A stretch of 8,163 nucleotides of DNA from assembly GCA_035634255.1 (NCBI GenBank), contig DASQDI010000058.1, positions 1 through 8,163 on the forward strand, in the 5' to 3' direction. Each line of letters begins with the position of its first letter. Positions within the stretch are counted from its first letter, which is position 1. The DNA comes from DATLMR01 sp035634255. GTDB taxonomy: Bacteria > Acidobacteriota > Blastocatellia > UBA7656. Positions 1 through 5,625 of this stretch are shown here, one piece after another. The notes beneath the pieces were generated by a model. It made no database searches, had not been told where the DNA came from, and saw only the letters and a list, made by a program, of their open reading frames with translations. The translations under genes were made by a program, and so were the position numbers.

Positions 1-1785
1 GGTAGACACCTTGGCCGCTCCGGCGTCGGGGTTGTGAAGGCGGGCGGCTCCCGCAGCCGACGGGTCTGAGACTACGGCCCAGGCGCCAGCTTTGACGGGG
101 GCTTCGGCCGCGTAGAGCACGACGTCGGTACCGGACGGCGGTGGCGGCGGAGGGGGCGGTGGGGGTGGCGGCGCGCCGCCAGCGATGGCTGCTTCGAGCG
201 CGTCGATATCTGCCCCGATGTCCCTGCCGTCCGTACCCGCGTTCTTATACGGGCTGTTTGATGCGAGGCGGTAATTGCCTCCCGCCGCGTTGACGAATCT
301 CACATCGTCGAGAGTTGCCGGGAAGAAATTGCCGGACGGGTACGCATGGGATGGGCCGCCCGCGAGCACGTTCTTCAGGAATACCGCTCCGGGAAAATAG
401 GTGTTGAGCGTGTTGTTGCCCGTAGACGTGCCCGTGCCCACGATCCCGTACTCGTTATGCCGCGAGAGGTTGTTCCGGTATATGAAAGACGTGCTCGCGC
501 GGCCTTCGGTCATCACGACGTGCGACGTATTGAGCACGGTGTTATGTTCGACGGAGACGTTGGCCACGCCGTCGAGTATCTGAAGCCATCGCCCGCCGCC
601 GCCCAATCGCGCGGCCCCGATGTCGTCGAAGAGGTTGTTGGCGATCTTCACCCTCTTCGTCGGCTGGCTGGTGGCGTTGGTGTCGGAGCCCGTGATGAGT
701 ATCCCCGCCGCCGAGTGCCTGAGCACGTTGTTGGTGAACGTGATGTCCTGAACCACGGACCACGGGGCAGTCCCCTCCTGGTTGCGGACCGTGAGCAGGA
801 TCGCCGCCCCGTTCTGCCCGCTCACCCAGTTGTTCTCGAAGACGTTGCCGTCCACAAGCACGCGCTGCGCGTTCTTCAACTCGAAAATATTTTTGATCGA
901 CCAGGGCGAGCCCCCGTAACTCGGGTCATCGATTTTCCACGAGAGCGGCTTGTAGCAGTAGTTGCGGCGGAACTCTATGTCTGAAGGGACCAGCTCAGAG
1001 ATGGCCGGGTCGGCCCCCCCGAAAAGCACGTTCTCGCCCGCGCCTTCGAGGTAGTTGTTGACGATCTTGAACGGCCCCGGCCCATTCCACACCGCTATCG
1101 CCTGCGTGTCGAAGCCGATGCCGTGGCAATCCGATATGTAAGAGTCTATGACCGCCGTCCGTGCGCTGTTCAAGGCTATCCCGCGCGCGAGGTTTGCGTT
1201 GCGAGTGCCGTGGATGTAGCAGCGGTCGATGATTATGTCGCGCGGCAGGAGGCTTTGACTGTTCTGTGAGCGCGAGCCGTCTCCGATGGAGATGATCCCG
1301 TAGCTGTTCAGCAGGTTGAGGTCGAGGGTGAACTCGATGCCGATGAACCTGTAGTGGTGCGCGGCGGGCGCGGTGCTGACCGCGGGCCACACGCCCGTCG
1401 TCACGATCTTCGCCATCGCGGGCGCGTTTGAGGGGCTCACGCGCGTGCCCTCGGGCAACGCCTGCAGGTTCGAAGTGCGAATCACGATCCAGCTGGCCCC
1501 GCCCTTGTTGGGGAGGATGAAGCCGTCGGGGGGCGTAGTGTAAGTCGCCCCGGCTTGCAGCACTATGGTGTCGCCCGGACTCGCGGAGTTAATTGCCGCC
1601 TGAAGGTCGCCGCCCGCCGGGACGTTGATGGTGGTCCCCGACGGAGGCGTGTAGCTCGTGTCGAGAAAGACGCGCGGAAGCTCAGGATCGCCCACCGCCT
1701 GGATTGCCGCCTCCTGCGCGAGCGAGCCTCTCTGACTCAGAAGTATCAATGTAAATAGGAAGGCCGCGAACAAGCTTTTTTTCAT
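1..1785 (-). CDS. Secreted right-handed parallel beta-helix protein with Pro-rich hinge and C-terminal module (partial, C-terminus outside window)
   Basis: The frame is open from the ATG at 1785 down to base 1, giving 595 residues without a stop; the 3' end lies beyond the left edge. The start is supported by GAGGAG 4 nt upstream. Residues 1-23 are a signal peptide: MKK, a hydrophobic core, and a cut after SLA before Q24. Residues about 54-85 (DLQAAINSASPGDTI) match the usual entry strand of pectate-lyase-like beta-helices. Residues about 150-470 carry repeated turn motifs with Asn ladders (VNNYLEGAGEN, FENNW, FTNNVLRH, ANNLFDD, YRNNLSRHN). A run of 12 prolines (539-550) then leads into a new domain starting DVVLYAAEAPVKAG, which resembles carbohydrate-binding beta-sandwich modules that I associate with acidobacterial secreted proteins. 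An extracellular polysaccharide-binding or lyase role is plausible, but I see no catalytic residues I can assign. Right-handed beta-helix is well supported; substrate and enzymatic activity are unknown. Confidence 0.85.
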   Translation of the reverse strand, partial: MKKSLFAAFLFTLILLSQRGSLAQEAAIQAVGDPELPRVFLDTSYTPPSGTTINVPAGGDLQAAINSASPGDTIVLQAGATYTTPPDGFILPNKGGASWIVIRTSNLQALPEGTRVSPSNAPAMAKIVTTGVWPAVSTAPAAHHYRFIGIEFTLDLNLLNSYGIISIGDGSRSQNSQSLLPRDIIIDRCYIHGTRNANLARGIALNSARTAVIDSYISDCHGIGFDTQAIAVWNGPGPFKIVNNYLEGAGENVLFGGADPAISELVPSDIEFRRNYCYKPLSWKIDDPSYGGSPWSIKNIFELKNAQRVLVDGNVFENNWVSGQNGAAILLTVRNQEGTAPWSVVQDITFTNNVLRHSAAGILITGSDTNATSQPTKRVKIANNLFDDIGAARLGGGGRWLQILDGVANVSVEHNTVLNTSHVVMTEGRASTSFIYRNNLSRHNEYGIVGTGTSTGNNTLNTYFPGAVFLKNVLAGGPSHAYPSGNFFPATLDDVRFVNAAGGNYRLASNSPYKNAGTDGRDIGADIDALEAAIAGGAPPPPPPPPPPPPSGTDVVLYAAEAPVKAGAWAVVSDPSAAGAARLHNPDAGAAKVST

Positions 1786-2191
1786 TACTCTCCTCGTTTT
1801 AAAAATAGAAATGACCTTGTTTCCCGCACACGGAACTATCCTGAGCCACGAGGGTATGCGCTCCCGTCAGGCGGTCGGCACAGCTCAGCCGGGCGGACTA
1901 GAGTTGAGAGTGAGGAGGAAAAGCGTTTATAGATTCGGGGCGCGTGCTCACACGGGGCACCATTCGGGTGAACCGGAGGCGAAGCTTTTTCGAAGGCTCG
2001 TTGCCCGTGCCGACGCTTTTATTTATACGTGCCAAAACCGGCATCAGCCGCGCCCCGCATGGGTGCCCGTCGCCGGGTTACGTACATTCTGTCTTTCAGG
2101 GATAAATACGCGGGGGCGCGCGTTACTCATCGCGAGAGAATCTACCACAGCACCTCCTCGCCCTGGCAACCCTTAATTAAATTTTTTGCGA

Positions 2192-2210
2192 TAAAAGAAC
2201 AATTCTTTTA
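2192..2210. repeat. Perfect AT-rich inverted repeat, possible operator
   Basis: TAAAAGAA (2192-2199) and TTCTTTTA (2203-2210) are exact reverse complements separated by CAA. The dyad sits in an AT-rich island that begins at TTAATTAA (2173-2180), about 44 bp before the -35 box of the rightward promoter. It could be a regulator-binding site or an UP-like element; it is not followed by a T-tract of the kind expected for a terminator. Confidence 0.5.
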
Positions 2211-2216
2211 CCGATC

Positions 2217-2232
2217 AGCCCTCGTGAGGGCT
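2217..2232. repeat. Perfect GC-rich inverted repeat, possible operator
   Basis: AGCCCTC (2217-2223) and GAGGGCT (2226-2232) are exact reverse complements with a 2-bp spacer, only 6 bp after the AT-rich dyad and 21 bp before the -35 box at 2254. A 2-nt spacer is too tight for a good RNA hairpin loop unless inner pairs open, so a DNA-binding site is the more natural reading. No regulator is encoded in the window. Confidence 0.45.
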
Positions 2233-2253
2233 CTACGCCGCAAAGCGGGGGCG

Positions 2254-2282
2254 TTGACAACGGGGGACCGCGCGAATAAAGT
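2254..2282 (+). promoter_or_regulatory. Sigma70-type promoter for the ExbD/TonB gene
   Basis: A consensus -35 TTGACA (2254-2259) is followed, after exactly 17 bp, by TAAAGT (2277-2282), which matches the -10 consensus at 4 of 6 positions. The predicted transcription start near 2289 gives a leader of about 138 nt before the ATG at 2427. The -35 lies inside an 11-bp palindrome, CGTTGACAACG (2252-2262), so a repressor bound there would mask it. Inferred from sequence alone. Confidence 0.55.
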
Positions 2283-2426
2283 GGGCGCGTGCCCGGAACG
2301 CGGCCGATTCGCCGGCGACGGGAGCCGCCCCTGCCTCGCGGTTCCTGCCATGCCCTTCGGACCTCGCGGCCGCCCGAATCCGCCGGAGTCCAGGTTGCCC
2401 AGCTTCGCTCAAAGGAGAGATCAAGT

Positions 2427-3686
2427 ATGACGAGAAGATCGCGGCCTCGGATTTCTTCAGCCCTGCTCGCCTTCGCCTCATCTCTCTGCTTCCTCGTACC
2501 GGCCTGCATGGGGCCGGGTGCGGTCGCGAATGCGTCGGCCCCGGCGCAAGGCAGAATCGACCTGCCGCAGGCGCACTACGCCGACAGCAACGCCGCCATC
2601 GATGAAAAAGATTCGTTCGTGCTGACCATATCCGCTCAAGGCGAGCTTTATCTGGGGGGAGAGAAGGTCACGAAAGAGAAGTTCTCCCTGAAGATTCTGG
2701 ATGCGCTCAGCGACCTGCCCGCGGATCGGCAGAAAGCTTTCATCAGGAGCGACCGGAGGGTGAAGTTCTCGGTCGTCAGGGAAGTGTTCAATATAATTCG
2801 CCACAGGGGGTTCGACAACATCGGCTTAGTGGTCGAAAGCGTGGGCTCTGCGCGCGGGCCCGCGGAATTCGACGCGAGAATCTTCGTGCCCTTCGGAATT
2901 AAGATCGATCCGGCGGACAACGTGGACCTGCCCGAGCGCCCCGCGCGTCCGCGGGAAATTGGCCCGCCGCCCCCGCCTCCGCCTCCGCCTTCCGCTCCTC
3001 GTCGCGCGCCCCTCCGCGAGGTCTTCCCCTACGGCAGCGCGGACGCTCTGGTAATTGAGATGAAGGGGCCGGGGACCGGGTCCGAGCAGATGATCGCTTT
3101 GAACACCCACCCGATGAAGCTCTCAAATCTCGCGTCAACTCTGTCGGACTTGTTTGATGGCAGCACCGAGAAAGCGATATGCATCAAACCGGCCAGAGAT
3201 AAATCCTACGACGATCTGGTCTCCGTGCTGGACGAGGTGAAGGGCGCGGGCGCGGAGTTCGTCGGAATAGTCATCGACGAAGCGAAAGTGCCGAACCGAA
3301 TACCACGCCCGCCCCGCCCGGCTGGCGGAGTTCCCGGCGAAGTCCCCGCAGGAATCCCAGGCGGAGTCCCCGGAGGCGTGCCGGAAGCCGTTCCGCCTGT
3401 GCCGAGGATCATTCGTAAAAAAGGCGTCGCGCTCGCGCGTTCCGCGACCCACCGCGTCGAGGTCGTGACACCTCCCCTGGCGAGAGCGGCGAAGGTGACG
3501 GGGACCGTTGTCGTCGAAGTGACCGTCGACGAAGAGGGAGAAGTGATAGACGCCCGCGCCCTGTCGGGCCACCCGCTGCTGAAGGACTCGGCGGTCGGTG
3601 CGGCCCTTCAATGGAAGTTCACTCCCGAGAGAGTTCAGGGCAAGCCGGTACAGGTCTTAGGCACTTTAACATTAGTGTTCAAATAG
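2427..3686 (+). CDS. Exported protein with tandem ExbD-like domains and a TonB C-terminal domain
   Basis: The 419-residue product begins at the ATG at 2427, chosen because AAGGAG lies 9 nt upstream and a signal sequence follows directly; an in-frame GTG at 2289 would add a non-hydrophobic, Arg/Pro-rich 46-residue leader and sits at the predicted transcription start. Residues 1-8 are basic and 10-24 hydrophobic; likely signal-peptidase cuts are after A36 or A40. Residues about 60-137 look like the periplasmic domain of ExbD (VLTISAQGELYLGGE, then an IRSDRRV strand and NIGLVVE). Nine prolines (180-188) link to a second ExbD-like domain, about 206-288 (IALNTHPMKL, ending EFVGIVIDE). A Gly-Val-Pro-rich stretch (300-324) leads to a TonB C-terminal domain, about 345-419, with TGTVVVEVTVDEEGEV and LQWKFTP. 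ExbD and TonB normally anchor in the inner membrane and couple proton flow through ExbB; the ExbD helix with its essential Asp and the TonB anchor helix are both absent here. A structural or envelope-linking role is therefore as plausible as energy transduction. Domain calls are fairly sure; function is not. Confidence 0.85.
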   Translation: MTRRSRPRISSALLAFASSLCFLVPACMGPGAVANASAPAQGRIDLPQAHYADSNAAIDEKDSFVLTISAQGELYLGGEKVTKEKFSLKILDALSDLPADRQKAFIRSDRRVKFSVVREVFNIIRHRGFDNIGLVVESVGSARGPAEFDARIFVPFGIKIDPADNVDLPERPARPREIGPPPPPPPPPSAPRRAPLREVFPYGSADALVIEMKGPGTGSEQMIALNTHPMKLSNLASTLSDLFDGSTEKAICIKPARDKSYDDLVSVLDEVKGAGAEFVGIVIDEAKVPNRIPRPPRPAGGVPGEVPAGIPGGVPGGVPEAVPPVPRIIRKKGVALARSATHRVEVVTPPLARAAKVTGTVVVEVTVDEEGEVIDARALSGHPLLKDSAVGAALQWKFTPERVQGKPVQVLGTLTLVFK

Positions 3687-3736
3687 CGTTGATAGATCAC
3701 GAGCGGGCTCGCATCCCGGCAGACGGTTCATCACAC

Positions 3737-3761
3737 GAAACTGGCTCCGGGAGCGGGTTTC
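3737..3761. other. Stem-loop between the ExbD/TonB gene and msrB
   Basis: GAAAC (3737-3741) pairs with GTTTC (3757-3761), and GCTC (3744-3747) with GAGC (3751-3754), around a CGG loop with one small internal mismatch. It lies 51 nt after the TonB-domain stop and 47 nt before msrB. There is no T-tract on either strand, so it is not a canonical intrinsic terminator; it could stabilise or attenuate a read-through transcript. No clear separate promoter for msrB is visible in the 121-bp gap, so the two genes may be co-transcribed. Confidence 0.3.
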
Positions 3762-3807
3762 AGAGAATGAGGCGCTCAACGAAGGCGCTCAGGAGTAATG
3801 AGGTCGC

Positions 3808-4320
3808 ATGAATAAAGTGATTCTCGCAGCATCGCTTGCGCTGCTCGCCTTTTCGTCACCCTCTCGCGTGGAGAGCGCGGGGCAAAAGAGGGAGGGCGGG
3901 AATAGACGGCCGATTGTGAAGGTGGTCAAGTCCGAGGCCGAGTGGGAGAAGGTGTTGACGCCGGAGCAGTTCCACGTCACCAGAAAGAAGGGGACTGAGA
4001 AGCCATTCAGCGGCGAATACCACGACCTGCACGACGACGGGGTATACCAATGCGTCTGCTGCGGGCTCGACCTCTTCAGCTCGGAGGCGAAGTTCGACTC
4101 GGGCACCGGGTGGCCGAGCTTCTGGGCCCCCATATCGAAGCGGCACATAGCCACCGAAATCGACCGGAGCCACGGCATGAAGCGGGTCGAGGTGAAGTGC
4201 GCCAGGTGTGACGCTCACCTCGGCCACGTCTTCGAAGACGGCCCGCCCCCTACGGGCCTGCGTTACTGTATGAACTCGGTCGCGCTCCGGTTCATCGGGA
4301 AGCCCGGCGGGAAATCGTGA
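3808..4320 (+). CDS. msrB: Peptide-methionine (R)-S-oxide reductase MsrB, exported form
   Basis: The 170-residue protein reduces the R-epimer of methionine sulfoxide in proteins, a repair step after oxidative damage. Residues 1-24 form a signal peptide (MNKVILAASLALLAF, cut after ESA), placing the enzyme outside the cytoplasm. The SelR/MsrB domain spans about 43-165: zinc-binding cysteines C82/C85 and C131/C134, the SGTGWPSFW substrate loop (98-106), HLGHVFEDGP (137-146) and the catalytic cysteine C154 in RYCMNS. In many MsrBs the loop reads SGCGWPSF and supplies a resolving cysteine; here that residue is T100, so recycling must use another route, such as direct reduction by a thioredoxin-like partner or the spare C84. 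The start is supported by GAGG 4 nt upstream (3800-3803), and an AGGAG lies further away at 3791. It lies 121 bp after the ExbD/TonB gene on the same strand, which may mean shared transcription. Identity is secure; export is inferred from the signal peptide. Confidence 0.95.
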   Translation: MNKVILAASLALLAFSSPSRVESAGQKREGGNRRPIVKVVKSEAEWEKVLTPEQFHVTRKKGTEKPFSGEYHDLHDDGVYQCVCCGLDLFSSEAKFDSGTGWPSFWAPISKRHIATEIDRSHGMKRVEVKCARCDAHLGHVFEDGPPPTGLRYCMNSVALRFIGKPGGKS

Positions 4321-4328
4321 CGGCGGCC

Positions 4329-4350
4329 CGCGCTCCAGTAGCGCGTATTT
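4329..4350 (+). terminator. Possible intrinsic terminator after msrB
   Basis: CGCGCT (4329-4334) pairs perfectly with AGCGCG (4340-4345) around the loop CCAGT, followed directly by TATTT (4346-4350). It starts 8 nt after the msrB stop codon. The stem is short but all-paired and GC-rich; the T-tail is weak (four T in five bases), so termination may be incomplete. Confidence 0.45.
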
Positions 4351-4378
4351 GCCTGCCCGAAGACGCCGGTGCTAGACT
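4349..4378 (+). promoter_or_regulatory. Extended -10 sigma70-type promoter for the exporter operon
   Basis: TTGCCT (4349-4354; 4 of 6 matches to TTGACA) and TAGACT (4373-4378; 4 of 6 matches to TATAAT) are 18 bp apart. The -10 is preceded by TGC, making an extended -10 element. Start of transcription would fall near 4385, giving a leader of about 44 nt with a GGAGG ribosome-binding site at 4418-4422. It abuts the tail of the msrB terminator candidate, consistent with a transcription-unit boundary. Confidence 0.45.
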
Positions 4379-4428
4379 CTTCTCGCCGGAAAGTAGTAGT
4401 CCCCCTTCATCGAAACCGGAGGCAGAAG

Positions 4429-5625
4429 ATGTCCGTCAACTTCTCCAGGTCGATGCGGTCGCTGGCAGTAGATAGTTTTCGGCCCTCGGTCCTGGGATTC
4501 ACCCTCTCCGCAATTCTGTTGCTCGCGTGGCTCTCGTGGTTCTTCCTGGCGCGCGTCAGCGTCTACGAGTTGAGCGAGACGGCGCGGCTCGAAGTCGGCG
4601 CGGCCGTCCACCCCGTAGTCGCGCCCGTCGGAGGCCGCGTGGCGGCGGTCCACATGACCGTCGGGCAGGAAGTGCGGGCGGGCGACCTGCTGGCCGAGAT
4701 CGACTCGCAGGGCGAGCGTCTGCAGTTGAGCGAGGCGAAGGCGTTGCTCGCGGGGCTCTCGCCGCAACTCGCCGCCTTGCGCGACGAGGTGAGGGCCGAA
4801 GAGACCGGCCAGCGCGAGCAACTGCAATCGGGCCGGGCCGGAATCAGCGAGGCGTTGAAAGAGTACGAGGAGGCGGAGGCAGCCGCCCGCCTCGCCCGCA
4901 CCGAAGCCGAGCGGCTCGAAGGTCTGCACGCGAGCGGCGTCGTCTCCGAGATCGAGCTGGCCCGCGCGAGGACCGAGTCGCAGAAGCGCCGCGCGGCGGC
5001 CGACGCCCTCAAGCTCGCGGTCGCCCGGCTCGAACCGGACAGGATGAGCAAGAAGAGCGACAGTCAGGTGAGGATCGAGCGGCTCAACCGCGAGGCCGCC
5101 GAGCTCGAAGCGCAGATCACCACGACCACCGCCCTCGTCAACCGGCTCACGTTCGAGATCGAACGGCGCAACATACGCGCGCCCATCGACGGCCGCGTCG
5201 GGGAGGTCGCCGAGCTCCGCGTCGGGGCGGTCGTCAATTCGGGTGATAAGATCGGGGCCGTCGTCCCGCCGGGGGACGTGCGCGCGGTCGCGCAGTTCGC
5301 GGTCTCGCAAGCCATCGGCCGCCTGCGGGCCGGCCAGCCCGCGCAGATCAGGCTCGACGCATTCCCGTGGGCCCAGTACGGCAGCATCAACGCGACCGTG
5401 TCGAGCGTGGCGGCCGAGCCGAGGGACGGGCGCGTCCGAGTCGAGCTCGAAGTACACCCCGACCCCCGCTCCGCCATCTCCGTCCAGCACGGCCTGCCCG
5501 GCATGGCCGAAGTCGAAATCGAGCGGGTCTCTCCCGCGGCCCTCCTGCTGCGTGCCGCCGGGCGACGCCTCGCGCCCACCGACGAAGCCAGGCCGGCGTC
5601 GACTGATCGCGGGGGCGGGCAGTGA
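4429..5625 (+). CDS. HlyD/MFP-family periplasmic adaptor of a peptide exporter
   Basis: The 398-residue protein should bridge the inner-membrane ABC exporter encoded next to an outer-membrane channel. The start at 4429 is set by GGAGG 6 nt upstream; an upstream in-frame ATG at 4369 overlaps the promoter -10 and has no ribosome-binding site. Order of parts: short cytoplasmic N-terminus; one membrane helix, about 20-43 (VLGFTLSAILLLAWLSWFFL); first half of the lipoyl-like domain, about 55-93 (VVAPVGGRVAAVHMTVGQEV); long coiled-coil hairpin, about 94-245; second lipoyl half (NIRAPIDGRVGEV, 248-260); beta-barrel, about 283-365. At the hairpin tip R162, L166 and S173 fit the RxxxLxxxxxxS motif through which AcrA/MacA-type adaptors dock on TolC-like channels. 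The stop overlaps the GTG start of the transporter by 4 bp, implying translational coupling. The short tail LLLRAAGRR resembles adaptors of leader-peptide exporters. Family assignment is firm; the cargo is unknown. Confidence 0.93.
   Translation: MSVNFSRSMRSLAVDSFRPSVLGFTLSAILLLAWLSWFFLARVSVYELSETARLEVGAAVHPVVAPVGGRVAAVHMTVGQEVRAGDLLAEIDSQGERLQLSEAKALLAGLSPQLAALRDEVRAEETGQREQLQSGRAGISEALKEYEEAEAAARLARTEAERLEGLHASGVVSEIELARARTESQKRRAAADALKLAVARLEPDRMSKKSDSQVRIERLNREAAELEAQITTTTALVNRLTFEIERRNIRAPIDGRVGEVAELRVGAVVNSGDKIGAVVPPGDVRAVAQFAVSQAIGRLRAGQPAQIRLDAFPWAQYGSINATVSSVAAEPRDGRVRVELEVHPDPRSAISVQHGLPGMAEVEIERVSPAALLLRAAGRRLAPTDEARPASTDRGGGQ

Larger units (their letters stand above)
1786..2426. 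other. Divergent intergenic region, no convincing gene
   Basis: This 641-bp stretch separates the minus-strand beta-helix gene from the plus-strand ExbD/TonB gene. Short open frames within it have no Shine-Dalgarno sequence, no recognisable domains and low-complexity, Arg/Pro-rich translations, so I do not call them. What it holds: a T-rich leader just before the beta-helix gene (about 1797-1812); a minus-strand TATAAA (1926-1931) without a clear -35; a long-range stem candidate pairing 1951-1959 with 2001-2009 (CACGGGGCA with TTGCCCGTG, one bulged G), followed by a T-rich stretch at 2017-2026; an AT-rich island 2171-2210 that stands out against the GC-rich surroundings; two inverted repeats; and a rightward promoter. 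The promoter implies a leader of about 138 nt for the ExbD/TonB gene. No tRNA or known riboswitch pattern was recognised. Confidence 0.6.

Noticed and set aside
346..984. 212-residue plus-strand frame opposite the beta-helix gene
   Set aside because: Composition is Arg/Val/Pro-rich with no motifs; the minus-strand frame has a signal peptide, ribosome-binding site and repeated beta-helix turns.
1811..2176. 121-residue frame in the intergenic region
   Set aside because: No Shine-Dalgarno sequence, no recognisable domain, and it overlaps AT-rich regulatory-looking sequence.
2289..2426. Upstream GTG start at 2289 for the ExbD/TonB gene
   Set aside because: It coincides with the predicted transcription start, has no ribosome-binding site and would bury the signal peptide behind 46 Arg/Pro-rich residues.
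2029..2430. 133-residue frame running across the promoter of the ExbD/TonB gene
   Set aside because: It spans the inverted repeats and the consensus promoter and overlaps the true start; its translation matches nothing I know.
2427..2507. Lipoprotein signal in the ExbD/TonB protein (VPAC, Cys27)
   Set aside because: Pro at the -2 position does not fit the accepted lipobox pattern; ordinary signal-peptidase cuts after A36 or A40 fit better. Lipidation cannot be fully excluded.
3700..3711. Short hairpin CGAG/CTCG right after the TonB-domain stop
   Set aside because: Only 4 bp of stem and no T-tract, so it is not supportable as a terminator.
4321..4428. Hidden precursor-peptide gene upstream of the adaptor
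   Set aside because: No start with a ribosome-binding site and no Gly-Gly leader; the gap is explained by a terminator and a promoter.
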